Below are positions 20,409 to 32,029 of a stretch of 64,000 nucleotides of DNA, in pieces; the stretch's first letter is position 1; every line of letters begins with the position of its first letter. The notes below the pieces were generated by a model. That model saw only the letters and a list, made by a program, of their open reading frames with translations. It made no database searches and had not been told where the DNA came from. A program made the translations under genes and the position numbers. Source of the stretch: Arachis hypogaea (Eukaryota; Streptophyta; Magnoliopsida; Fabales; Fabaceae); NCBI RefSeq assembly GCF_003086295.3, contig NC_092055.1:122255192-122319191 (forward strand), given 5' to 3'.

Positions 20409-23400
20409 TTGGTGCATAGATATCACACATGCCCAACTTGCTTAAGAATTTTGAAAAAACTTGACTTGAAACTGCTTTTATGAGGATATCTGCCAGTTGA
20501 TCTTCTGATCGAATCTTAGGTAACTCCAGAATCTTCGCATCTAGTTTCTCCTTAATGAAAAATCTATCTACTTCCACATGCTTCGTACGATCATGTTGGA
20601 CTGGATTATGAGCAATATCACATGCAGCCTTGTTGTCACAATACAATTAAATTGGTTGTTTGGGGGAAAAATCCAAATCCATCAAGAAGAGTCTTAGCCA
20701 TAGTGTTTCACATAGTCTAAGTGTCATTCCTTTAAATTCAGCCTCTGCACTTGAACGTGCTACAACATTCTGCTTCTTGCTTCTCCAGGAAACAAGATTA
20801 CCTCATACAAAGGTGAAATAACCAAAAGTTGAACGTCGATCATCTATTGTCCCAGCCCAATCAGCATCTGTATATGCATCCACATTTTGACAATCTGTAT
20901 TTTTAGTGAACAAGATTCCTTTTTCTTGGAGAAGATTTCAGATATCTCAGAATACATACCACTGCATTGATATGTTGTTCTCCAGGATTATGCATAAACT
21001 GGCTCACAACACTCAATGCATATGCAAGATCTAGCCTTGTGTGTGCCAAGTACATTAACCTTCCAACCAATCTCTGGTATCGCCCTTTATCGACTGGCAC
21101 TTGATTTGATTCAACTAATAACTTCAATCCTTCTAAAGTATATTTTCTTTGAGATAGAAAAATACCTTTGATGGATCTAGACACTTCGATGCCAAGGAAG
21201 AAGTTTAAAGGGCCGAAGTCTTTCATTTCAAATTCTTTAAATAAGTAACTTTGTAATGCCTTTCTTTCTTCAGGATCATTTTCCGTTACCACCATGTCAT
21301 CTACGTAAACAATAAGTGCAGTTATCTTACCATGTTATTTCTTCAAGAATAAAGTATGATCTGTATTGCTTTGATTGTAGCCTAAAGCGTTCATGGATTT
21401 GGTGAATCTTCCAAACCATGCCCTTGGAGATTGCTTAAGCCCATACAACGACTTTTTTAATCTACACACTTTTTGAGTGTGTTTTTCTGGTATCATGCAT
21501 CCTGGTGGAAGGTCTATGTAGACTTCTTCAGACAACTCTCCATGTAGAAAGGCATTCTTTACATCAAACTGTTGTAATGGCCAGTTCAAATTCGAAGCTA
21601 AAGACAACAAGACTCGAATTATGTTTATTTTGGCTACAGGTGCAAATGTTTCTGTATAATCAATTCCATAGACCTAAGTGTGCCCTTTAGCCACTAGTCT
21701 CGCTTTAAAGCGTTCGACTGTACCATCTGCTTTGTACTTCACTGTATAAACCCATCTGCATCCGACTGTTTTCTTCCTGGGAGGACAATCAACAAGCTCC
21801 CAAGTCTCATTTTTTTCAAGGATTCCATCTCCTCATTCATAGCTGCCTTCCATCTCGGGTCGGCTAAGGCTTCCTGCACACTGTTAGGAATAGATACAGT
21901 AGATAATTGATTTACAAATGATCGATTTGATTCAGACAAGCGGTGATTAGACACATAATGACTCATAGGATATTTGACCTTACTAGAAATCTCAGGTTCA
22001 TATGTGGGTTTAGGGATACCTCTGGTGTGACGTGGTGGTAGTTGTTTTCTAGATGGTTCAGCCATATCAGGAGCATCCTCAGCTGACGAATGGTTGTTTG
22101 GTGTATTGGTTTCTTGTGGTTTGAGGGATTCGGATGCCGATGATGGACTTGATACTTCCCTTTCTAGGTGCTCACCATTACCCAAGTTCAACTCATCCAT
22201 ATCTCGAGCATTAAGTTCAGCAACCTCCTTTCTAGTAGGGAGTTCTACTTCTTTTGGTATTCGAAGATCTAAAGTCAGAACTTCCTCTTGGTACTCCCCC
22301 TGAAGTTCAAGCTGAAGGGAAAAATATATTGTGTCTTCATGAAAGATGACATCCAATGTAATAAACATTCTTTGTGTTGGAGGGTGATAACATTGATACC
22401 CTTTCTGATAAGTAGCATATCTCACAAAAATACATCGCAATGCACGAGGACTCAATTTATTGCGCTAGTGTTTATGGAGATGTACAAATGCTACACAACC
22501 AAAGACATGAGGAGGTAAGTTTGTTGTGGTAGGAGCTTCAGTAAGAGCTTCAGTAAGAGCTTGGTATGGTGTCTTGAAATCAATGGTACTGAAGGGAAAT
22601 CGATTAATTAAATACGCTGCAGATGTAAGTGCTTCACCCCAATAACACAATGGCATATGAGCCTCTATCAATAATACACGAACAACTTTCAATAAGTGAC
22701 GGTTTTTTCTCTCAGCCACCCCATTTTGCTTGGGTGTTTTAGAACAAGTAGTTTGATGAATGATTCCTTGTGCTTCCAAATACTGTTGAAAACTAGAACT
22801 CAAATATTCACCTCCATTGTCACTTCGTAGAACCTTAACCTTTGCATTGTATTGAGTACAAATCATTTTTTGAAATTTTTGGAACAACATATTTACCTCA
22901 CTTTTGGATTTCATCAAACACACCCAAGTCATCCTTGTACAATCATCAATAAAAGTGACATACCAGTGTGCTCCACCTAAGGTAGCTACTTTGGATGGAC
23001 CCCAAACATCAGAATGTATAACCATAAAAGGAATTAAACTTTTATTCAAACTCAAAGGAAATGAAGCACGATGGCTTTTTGCATATTCACAAGTATCACA
23101 ACGGAAACTAGAAATATCAAATTTTACAAATAAGCTAGGAAATAATTTTTTCAGATAACCAAATGAGGCATGTCCCAAACATCGATGCCATAACCTGATA
23201 TCAGATTTCTTTTTTGTTGCTTCATTGTTGTCCATTGTCAATGCTTGACACAGTTGATTCAGACTCTTTGACTCCATGTCTAAGTAATATAGATTCTCTC
23301 TCTTAACACCACAACCAATTGTCTGCCTTGTTTGGATGTCCATAAACACAAAAAATTCAGGCCAAAAAATTAAAACACAAAATAAAGCAGAGGTGATTTG

Positions 23401-24672
23401 AGATACTGACAAAAGGTTATAATCCAAGGATGGAACAACTAAAACAGAATCCAAATTCAAAGTATCAATAAGAGACATGGATCCTTCTCCTATAACAGGA
23501 GCTAAGGTACCATTAGCAGTAGAGACAAATTTTTGTGAGGAAGGTTTAAGGGATGGAACCTGTCTAGAATCAAAGTTCATGTGATCCGAAGCACCAGAGT
23601 CAATTATCCATGTACTATTAGAAATAGGTACGCAAATATTTAAAACTTTACCTCCATTACCTGCTGTTGCAACCAAAGCCGGGCCTTTTTCCTCAATATC
23701 TTGTTCTGACTTTGATTCTACAACTACAGAAGTGGAGTTCTTGTGTGAATTCTTCTTTCGTGGATCACGATTATGATCACACCAGTCTGGATATCCCACA
23801 AGTTCAAAACAGCGACTTTTGGTATGGCCAGATTGATCACAATGGGCACATCTATAAGTGGATTTGTTAGCACTAGCAGTAGATTTAAAATGATTGGAAC
23901 CTGTTCGATCTTGTTGATTGGGATTGGATTTATGTTGAGTGGATCGGTTCCGGCTAACAAGGGTTGAAGCTTCAGGCTTCTCAGGTTCTCCTTTCATTGT
24001 TGCAAGCCGCACAGACTCACGACGAACCAGTGAGTAGCATTCTTCTAACTCAGGGATTGGATCTTTTCTCAAAATATCACCACGAATCTGATCGAACTCA
24101 CAATCCAAACCAGCAAGAAAGATATGCACCCTTTGTCTCTCAATGGATTTGCAATACAGTTCTACATCTTTCTCACATTCCATACTCACCTAATTCCGAT
24201 GATCCAACTCACCAAAAATTTTGATTAATTCACCATAATAGATAGAAAGTGTTCTGCCATCTTGTTTGGCAGAGAAAGCCCTCTGATTCAAGGTGAAAAC
24301 TTGCAGTTCATCGGCCCCATCATAGAAAGCTTTTGATAAAGCCTTCCAAATTTCACGAGCAGTAGGAAGACGGATATATTGCTTCATGATTTCCGGAGAC
24401 ATGGATATCAATAGTCATCTCTTGACTCTTTGGTTGTCTGTGTACCACTTGTCGTAACTTGCATCTTTTTCAGTCGGTGGTGCTGTTTTACCACGAATAA
24501 AGGAGAGTTTCTCCTTCTCAGCAATATGCATCTCCATCATCTGGCACCAAACATCATAGTTTGTTTCATTGAGGACAATTCCAGCATTGAAAGATGAATT
24601 TTCAGATTGAATAATGATGGAAGCAGTCTTAGTGCCAGAGGGTTCAGAGGGGTCAGACTCTGACTTTCCCAT
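20404..24672 (-). pseudogene. Copia gag-pol polyprotein, decayed
   Basis: Starts at the ATG at 24672 (MGKSESDPSEPSGTK). In order: gag with MEMHIAEKEKLSFIRGKTAP; zinc knuckle CAHCDQSGHTKSRC; protease WIIDSGASDHM; pre-integrase LWHRCLGHASFGYL; integrase with HSDVWGP, FIDDCTR, RSDNGGEY and KQNGVAERKNR; reverse transcriptase with FDVKNAFLHGEL, LYGLKQSPRAW and YVDDM; RNase H with YCDNKAA and TKHVEVD; end near 20404. Domain order integrase before reverse transcriptase is Copia. In-frame stops lie at 24415, 24190 and 22465, another near 21335, and frameshifts near 21810, 21000 and 20650. In the gag segment the frame is preserved across stops, so substitutions came first there. Not functional. Confidence 0.9.
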
Positions 24673-24690
24673 TGTACTAGACGTAACCTG

Positions 24691-24703
24691 GGCTCTGGTA
24701 CCA
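24691..24703 (-). other. Copia primer binding site (initiator tRNA-Met type)
   Basis: Minus strand TGGTACCAGAGCC directly follows the 5' LTR. It differs by one base from TGGTATCAGAGCC, the complement of the plant initiator tRNA-Met 3' end used by most plant Copia elements. Confidence 0.85.
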
Positions 24704-24918
24704 AGTTTATTTTGTGAGAAGAAAGTCAATTGTATTCTCTGTGGCTATTTCAACGTATATGTACACATATATAGAAAAAATGTTTACTATTCTAGGCCCT
24801 ATCATTTAGCTACTGACCGTATAATTTAATATCCTAATTTATAGCTTCCATATTTACAAAAAGAGATCCCTAAAATAAGTTACAGACTTCCTATAATTAA
24901 GCATAAGAAATCTCAACA
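24704..24918 (-). repeat. Copia 5' LTR
   Basis: TGTTGAG start (minus) at 24918 next to the ATATA duplication at 24919-24923; end adjoins the primer site. Confidence 0.9.
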
Positions 24919-24923
24919 ATATA

Positions 24924-25693
24924 AACGTGGGGCCATTCTCATTTGTCACTTTCCTTCCAAATCTCTCCTCCAAATTCACTTTGTTCCTCCTTCACTTGTG
25001 ATAGTCAGATTTTTCTGTATGAGATTTCTGTCTTTCGACGTCCGTGAAGTTCGTTATCCATGACATCGTCAGTTTCAGGTTAGTAAATAATATGTTAGTT
25101 AGAGTTACTATTTTCATGTTAGTTAGAGTTATTATTTACATGTTAGTTAAATTTATTGTTTAGTGTTTGCATGTTAGTTAGAGTTATAGATTTACTGTTT
25201 ATATGTTAGTTAGAATTACTGTTTACTGTTTACATGTTAGTTAGAGTTACTATCTAAATGTTACTTAAAGTTACTGTTTACTGTTTATATGTTAGTTTGA
25301 GTATATAACATGTTAGTTAGGTTTTTTATGTTATTGTTTTCCAGTACGGTTGCTATTTATTGTTTATAACATGTTAATTAGTATAAGTTATTAGTTAATT
25401 GTTAATTAGTTTAGTTGGAATAGTTAGTTTAAGTTGTGAATTACTAATAAGTGGAATAATAAGTTAGATTAGATTAGAAAGAAACATGATTAGTAAAATT
25501 TAGGATTCAGTTAGTTATTGATTAGTATGTTTATAAAGTTAGTTGACGGCCTCATGTAGTTGCGTTAAATTTTAATTAGTAAGTTTATAAACTGATTAAG
25601 AAGGTAGACAATTAGCTAGTTTAAATATGTCTTTTAAGAATTTAGTTAATGTGAAAGGAATTGAGTTCAATATATGTTATTTTATTTTTCTAG
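24924..25693 (+). other. Leader-like sequence of the PMD gene with a degenerate GTTAGTTAGAGTTA repeat
   Basis: Joined to 20080-20174 once the Copia element and one copy of its duplication are ignored, giving AGTATATAAACG as a TATA-like core. It is followed by CT-rich leader sequence (24950-25010) and, at 25085-25345, about eight degenerate copies of CATGTTAGTTAGAGTTACTG. The repeat lies in what would be the first intron or leader of the PMD gene. Confidence 0.5.
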
Positions 25694-26283
25694 AGTGTGG
25701 TTAGACGGAACAGCAGTTATTGGGCTACGCGGATATGCTTTATAGATTGGATCAGGCTGAGTACATTGTTGGTAGACTTGATCGAGTGGTACACTTTTAT
25801 CACTCTTGTTTATTTTATTGTAATTAATAAACAGTGAATTTTTTATTTTATGTGTTCACCTTCTTTTTTTTATTTTTTATTTTTATTTGGTAGGCACCTC
25901 GAATCTTGTGCACCAGACAGAATTTGATGAGACGACCGCGGAACAAATTAGGTCATATCTCAAATGAGCCAGGACTGAGTATGTGGTGTATATGGTTGAG
26001 TTCGAGCATGACTGGCCATTAGCCTCGGCGTTGATAGAGAGGTGGAGACCTGAGTCCCACACGTTTCATCTACCATGCGGGGAGATGACTATCACCCTGC
26101 AGGACGTGGCCTACTAGCTGGGACTCAGGATCGACGGTGATCCTATTAGTGGATGCATAGGTGGTTAGGAGCAGCAGCATCAGGGACGGTCCATTGAGGA
26201 CTTCTGCCAGCAGCTACTGGTGTTGTTCCTGCCCCAGATGACAGACAGTCACAGACCAAGTAGACTGTAAAGCTCACTTGTTC
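25694..26283 (+). pseudogene. Plant mobile domain (PMD) gene fragment
   Basis: An exon-like segment 25694-25788 (after TTTCTAG, before a GT donor) and a second from 25894 (after TTGGTAG) encode remnants of a PMD protein. Recognisable parts are [79 protein letters not shown] and TVKLT. PMD proteins occur both in transposons and as host genes for silencing and meristem upkeep. Here codons expected for Q and W are TAG at 26115 and 26166, a third TAG follows DRQSQTK, and at least two frameshifts (one near 26218) are present. The C-terminal majority is absent; the frame ends at the junction with the mudrA fragment. Inactive. Confidence 0.8.
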
Positions 26284-27174
26284 TGAAATTTTTATCCAAC
26301 CTCGAACTCATTACTTGGATCCTCTTCAGGGCCTCCTTGGGTAAACGACCAATCCAAAGTCATTGCATCGATATTCAACCTGGAGAAGTGATCTGGCTGG
26401 TCATATGGTCGAGAAATGGCACGCTGTGTCAGAGCGATTTGTGTGTCACCGTAGTAGTTCATCTCTTCTTCCTTGTCACCATCATTCGAAATTTTTGTTG
26501 GTTCATCATCAGCATCATCTCCGTCATCGGGATTAACTTCATACTGATCCATCATTAGGTCCCTGATAGCAGAACCCTCATGACTTTCAACATCATCTTT
26601 CATCATGTCAGCATTACGAACCCATTAGACCCCCCTTGACTACTTTCAGGTGGCATATTTAGATCGACCATCGTTTTTCTAATATTTCGTCTAACAGCTC
26701 CACTCAAGGGACTATCATCGACAGTATCTGCAGATGATCCTTGTCCACCCAACTCAACGAGGAACACGAATAATTTCAACAGATAAACATTTGTCCATCG
26801 GTTGTGCCATGACCTTATAAGACGTACGTCCTCGTCGTCATGTAACCGATACCTAATTCAAAATAACAGAAATATTTCTCACAACCGTGGTCTAATAAAT
26901 ATATTAACAATAGAGCCAAGACAATTGTGATATACCTTTTATAAAACAAACTGTCATCTACTTCGGTCGAATATATATAGTAAATTTTTTTCACCCTTTT
27001 CATCTGTTGCTGCCCAACGGAATGCAATATCAGATTTTTCAACGCTATTAGACTGTTGACTTCCGGTATCATATAGGTAACTATCGGTTGCCCAGACCTA
27101 AATCCGATAGAACCTTCTTCATCATACACTATTTCACCATCATAATGAATGGATAACAATGGATTCATTGACAT
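26277..27174 (-). pseudogene. mudrA-type MULE transposase, N-terminal fragment
   Basis: On the minus strand, exon 1 (27174-26936) begins MSMNPLLSIHYDGEIVYDEE and includes MKRVKKIYYIYSTEVDDSL. A GT donor follows AAAAG, and exon 2 resumes at 26852 after GAATTAG with YRLHDDEDVRLIRSWHNRW. It continues through VELGGQGSSADTV, a one- or two-base frameshift near 26625, QYEVNPDDGDDADDEP, PYDQPDHFSRLNIDAMTLDW, SFTQGGPEEDPSNEFEVG and FQNK. This is the acidic N-terminal part that precedes the DNA-binding and catalytic domains of legume MULE transposases; those domains are missing. Stops replace two codons around FQNK. The fragment ends where PMD sequence begins on the other strand. Confidence 0.75.
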
Positions 27175-27333
27175 TGTACAGAAAAATGTCAAGAATGAGA
27201 ATAAAAGTGGAGAATAAAATTGTGGTTCTGAGCTCCGTTCTCCAGCAGCCATGCTTTTATTTTGGAAACTCAACTTAAAGTGGCGAACTTGCCCTAAATA
27301 TTAATTTTTTTATTTTATTTAAGAAAAAAATCC

Positions 27334-30154
27334 TCCAAAAATTGCTCAGCAAATTCTTTTCATAATCTCAGAAAAAGGTGAAAACATAATTCAATGGGTA
27401 ATGAACAGAGCAAAAACATATGATGTTACATTAGTTTACAGGATTGCTTATCAATTTTACCATACCTCCATTGAATTTGTCCGAACTTCATGCAACAGAG
27501 GCTAGTTTAGAGCCATTTATGAAAACTGAAAATCCCTCATAAGATTTTGTTCTTTGCGTAGAAAATCCTCCATAGTAAGCTTCATGTTCTGCTTCTCATC
27601 CACCAGCGGTTCCCATCCTCTCCAGTAACTTGTCCAATTTGCAAGTCAGCTCGAGAATCACTCATGCACTGTCTATTTCTCTATGGAGACACTAATGTGG
27701 AAGAAGAGTTCTTTGACTTACCTCATTCCAAACCATTGATGTTCCTTGTTCTTTGATTGGTAGAGGGATTTGGTGTTACAAACTGGGCTTCAAGGAACAA
27801 ACCCGCAAAGAGGTCGACTAGTTTTTATTATAGCTTGAAATATTTAGAAAGAGAGGTGTCGGCGAGTCTTCGAGCATGTCCAAGAGCCTCCAAAGAAAGT
27901 GCTAGCAGCATCGCTTAAATTGAACCAGGAGCTATCTATTTTATCTTATACATAGTACCTTAAGATTTTTTTTATCTACTTTTTATATTATTTTCTTCTT
28001 ACAATTTTATCTGTTCGTGAATATTTGAAAGTCCACTTTTTCTATTTTTCTTGTCCTAACTTTTAAACGTTGTATTTATTTTTTTATTAAATAAAATACT
28101 ACTATTATCTTTAGAAAAAAAATTTTAATAAAATTTTTTTCAATCTATAATTTTAATATGTGTCCTTAAGGCACAATTTAGCTAAATCCTTTTTAATGTT
28201 GTGAGTCTAATAAGTAATAAGAATAACAAAGCTGAGTTACAATCTTGCAAAGTTTTGAGTTTTGACAATAGGCTGCGCTAACTTCTGAAAAACACTTAGT
28301 GGGTAAGGCCGAAAGCTTCTAAAAAGAAACACAAATTGGGCTACACCGTCAGAAGCCCTAACAAATCTTTTTGACACTTAGTTTAAACTCCACTAATTTG
28401 TTGACCAAAAATATAAAACTAAACTATTTGACCCATGACCCCAAAAAAAAACTATTTGACCTAAAATCGTCACCTAAGTCCAGAATTTGGGCTCAGAAGG
28501 CCATTTTGATGTTTCTGTTACAATAGTAGCCAAATCCATCAAGTTTTTTTTTTTGGTGACTTTTTTTTTTTTTTTAAGTTTAATACGAGTTTATAAAAAC
28601 ACACCAAAAATAATCAAATCATATTTCATCCTTTTATATCTCTTTTAATCCCATAAACTTTTACCATGCTATCCTCTCAGATACTTACTTGCTTCCATGG
28701 CTCCTCATATTATTTCCCATTCATATACATATACAACTATTTTTACTATAGAACTAATTTATCAAATTTTTAAATGTTAGGTACTAATTTATAATCAATG
28801 ATTAATTTGTTTAATAGATAATATTCTTAAAAAAATAGAGATCAATTTTTCATTTATTAGAATTTTCTTGATAAAAAATTATTAGGGATTGATTTAAAAT
28901 GTTCTCTAACAAATAAATTTTTTAATTTTTAATTCATTCATGAGAAAAATGTACTCCTACATTTTTACTTCCTTAATTTTTTTTTTTTTTACATTTTATT
29001 ATTTTGGGTCTGGATTATTGAAAGCACTCACTAATTCTCTTATATCATCATGGTATCCAAGTATCCATGGAAAGAGCGATATATACTATACTCACTAGGC
29101 AAAGTATTTAATGCAACTCATATAAAGAGTTCTATGCAATGAAACTGTGGAAAATATTTATAAATTTATCCTAATTTATTAAAATTTAAAAATTTTTTAT
29201 TAAAAATATATAAATATAAAATAATAAATTGAGATAAATCTATCATTATTTTTTACAATTCCATTAAATAAAGCTTTTTGTAATACTTTGTCTACTCACT
29301 TTATCAAACTGATCTAAACTTATGCTCTGGTTGACCTCTTATTGACATGTGTATTAAGTAGAATTTATACTCTTAGCCTCTTGTTATATATGTGCAATTG
29401 TGCATGATATATATTTAGGAAATATTTTTTAATGCTAAAACTTTGCTTTTTTCTTTTATATATTTTTTTGTATAAATTTTATTATAATTGGATAACTCTA
29501 ACCCTAAAATTAATTTTTTTTTTATTTCATGGCTGGAACATTTGTGAATGAAAGCAGTAAAAGTAAATTAAATTAAAGTTTTTGTTATAAATTTAATTAT
29601 TAATATTTTCATCATATTTTTAAGGTATTAAAATATTAAAAATTACTATTTTTTAATTACTTAACAGGTATTACTTATTAGTTAATTTCTTATTTTTAAT
29701 CCACGTATCTTACTCATAATTGATATTGTCTTTACATTTTGCACAACAAAATTTGTTTATAATAATATTAAAGATAAAATATATTTTTTATCCTTAATAT
29801 TTGTAAATTATTTTTAAAACATTTCTAATATTTAATACATTTAATTATATTCTTAATATTTGTCATCTACATCAAAACCATTCTTAAATGTTAATTTTAT
29901 ATAAAATGTTAGAAGCAAAAATTTAAAAATTATTAAAAATAATTTAAAAATAAATTAAAAATATTAGAAATAAAATTAAATAAATTAAAAAGATAAAAAA
30001 TATAATTAAATAAAATTAAATATAAAAACTAATTTTTTAAAATAATTACAAACTAATAGAATAAAAAATATTTTTTATTAATTAAAATATTTACTCTCAC
30101 CAAATTTTGGAAATTCTTTTATAAATCAGTTGTCACTTGCCAAAAAGTAAGAGA
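27334..30154. other. No gene supported; AT-rich intergenic DNA
   Basis: 27480-27950 has more ordinary composition and may be a decayed gene or transposon piece, but no frame gives a recognisable domain on either strand. From 27960 on the sequence is AT-rich with long T runs (28545-28575, 28975-28990). Nothing else is identified. Confidence 0.55.
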
Positions 30155-30445
30155 ATCCACCGCTCACGTGACAGAGAGACACATGATCTCACGTTATCGG
30201 GAGGGATTCCGATCCCCTATCTACTATATCCTAAAGTGATAGCGTGGCAGGAAAAGTGCAACAATGCATGCATGGTTGACACGTATTATTGACCACCGTC
30301 AGTTTAGTAGCTTTTGACACGAGAGGAGCACTCACATGCTCCTGACACAAGTGAGTGAGTGACGTTGCCCCATCTCAATTACGTTGTGGCCTGGCTCCAT
30401 TATCCTGTGACACTTCAAGTGTGATTAACATCTCTATCGAGTATC
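30155..30445. promoter_or_regulatory. Island of ordinary composition rich in ACGT/CACGTG motifs
   Basis: Contains GCTCACGTGAC near 30162 (G-box/ABRE-like), TCTCACGTTATCG, GTTGACACGTATT and GTGACGTTGCC within 300 bases of otherwise flat AT-rich sequence. Such clusters mark plant promoters, but no gene lies within 1.5 kb on either side. Regulatory function is inference. Confidence 0.3.
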
Positions 30446-30899
30446 CAAACAAAAACTTTAATCATCAACATATATTATATATATCACGTATTACGGTATG
30501 GACATCCTCGTTAAAATTGTCACTGTAATCCGTTGTTAATACTCTCTATCTAATTGCCTTTTTTTTTAATAGGATAAACTATCAAAAAATTTTTCAATAA
30601 TTTTATTATTAATAAAAATATTATAAATTTTTTTATTAATTTAATGTTGATGATAATAATTATAATAAAAGTACATAAAGAATATATAAAATATTTATTT
30701 TTTTATTTTTCATTCATTGAAAAAACAGAAAAAGAGGATGAATGAAAGTTGAGAATGATGAAAATTAGTTCTTCTCATTTTGATAATTTTTAATGAATAA
30801 AAAATAGAAAAAATAAAAAATCTTATGTACTCTTTATGTACTTCTATTATAATTAATTACTATTAATATTAAACTAATAAAAAATAATCTAAATAATAA

Positions 30900-32010
30900 A
30901 AAATGTATTCGAATTTTATTATCGATAAGAGTATCTTTAAATAATTTAAAAACGTAATAAAAATATCTAATATTAAATATGTATTTTTAAAAAATATTTT
31001 AGAAATTAAATTTAATGTAATTTTTTGCAAACATTTAAAAAAATAAAATATTTTAAATCTTAAAAATTTTGTAATTTTTCGCTAAGTATATATCTTTTTT
31101 TGTTATTTTTTTGTTAATAACCAATGATACCTTTAAAAAAAATAAAAATAGGTAAATTACCCAAAATACACCCATTTTCGCGGACAAAAATACACTTAAA
31201 TTTTATTATTGACAAAAATACCCTCAAATAATGTTAAAATGTGACAAAAATGTCCAACATTAAATATATATTCTTAAAAAATACTTTATAACTTGTTTGG
31301 TATGCTAAGAATTAAAATTCACTCAAAAATCAAATTCTTTTCCTGCTTTAGAACAACTAAAAATGAATGATTTGAATTCTTTTGAGAATTCTAATTCTCA
31401 TTTTTTCCTGATTTGTAAATCGAACCAAAAGAGATTTGATTTTCCACTAACACACTCTTCAAATTTGAATTCTATTTTATTAATATATTATAGTCATTCC
31501 AAATCATGGAATTGAGTTTCCAATAGCTAGAAATAAATTCTTTTCTTAAGGAAATAGAATTCTTTTCTCATGTTAAATGGTTTCCAAACAAATTCTTAGA
31601 GATTGAATTTTGCTGCGATTTTTTGCAAGTATGATTAAAAGAATATATTTTTATTGTTAGAATTTGGTGATTTTTCTCTAAGTATATATTTTTTGGGGTT
31701 TTTTTTATCAACAACTAATAATATTTTTAAAAAATCACAAAAAATATATAGTGAGTGAAAAATCACCAAATTTTAAGAATAAAAATATCTTATATTTCTA
31801 TTATTGCTTGCAAAAAATTGCATCAAAATTCAATCTCTAAAGCGTTTTTTGAGAAATACATATTTAATGTTGGATATTTTTGTCGCGTTTTTAAATTATT
31901 TGAGAGTATTTTTGTCGATAATAAAATTTGGATGCATTTTTATCAGCGACAAAATTATTCAGATGTATTTTTTGTAGTTTACCCTTTTAAATATGCTTTT
32001 CACAAAAATA
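30900..32010. repeat. Foldback repeat: one inverted pair plus a diverged extra arm
   Basis: The segment at 31150-31290 (GGTAAATTACCCAAAATACA, then GACAAAAAT words) together with 31598-31690 recurs inverted at 31745-31990 (ending TTTTTTGTAGTTTACCC). A more diverged copy in the first orientation lies at 30905-31110. Arms are about 240 bp with a ~60-bp loop. No coding content. The terminal GGGTAAACTAC-like word marks the outer end. Confidence 0.75.
31289..31595. mobile_element. Tourist-like MITE nested in the foldback repeat
   Basis: This 307-bp segment interrupts the left arm of the foldback between TTA (31286-31288) and TTA (31596-31598); the uninterrupted right arm has a single copy at that point. 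Ends are TAACTTGTTTGG and, in complement, GAATTTGTTTGG, as in PIF/Harbinger-type MITEs. AT-rich and non-coding. Confidence 0.65.
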
Positions 32011-32029
32011 AAGTTTAAAAAAATAGTCC

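Larger units (their letters stand above)
20175..24918 (-). mobile_element. Complete-length Ty1/copia retrotransposon, defective
   Basis: LTRs of 222 and 215 bp flank a minus-strand interior with primer site, polypurine tract and gag-pol in canonical order. Target duplication ATATA is at 20170-20174 and 24919-24923. The element is 4744 bp, a usual size for short Copia lineages. The LTRs differ at a modest number of positions plus a small duplication (CTACTAGCTA) in the left copy, so insertion is not very recent. The reading frame is broken by stops and frameshifts. Confidence 0.9.
19987..27333. mobile_element. Composite MULE-like element with convergent PMD and mudrA-type genes, Copia nested inside
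   Basis: The left end 19987-20022 (GGATTTTTTTAAAATAAAAT and on to AATATTT) recurs inverted at 27296-27333 with two or three differences. Inward of each lies AGG(A/G)CAAGTT(T/C), so the termini pair over more than 50 bases apart from an insertion at 20023-20075. Between them, a PMD pseudogene runs rightward and a mudrA-type pseudogene leftward, meeting near 26280. A Copia element occupies 20175-24918. I found no convincing 8-11 bp target duplication. Boundaries are therefore those of the inverted repeat and not proven. Confidence 0.6.

Noticed and set aside
25894..26283. Functional PMD host gene
   Set aside because: At least three stops and two frameshifts, truncation at the mudrA junction, and location between MULE-like termini.
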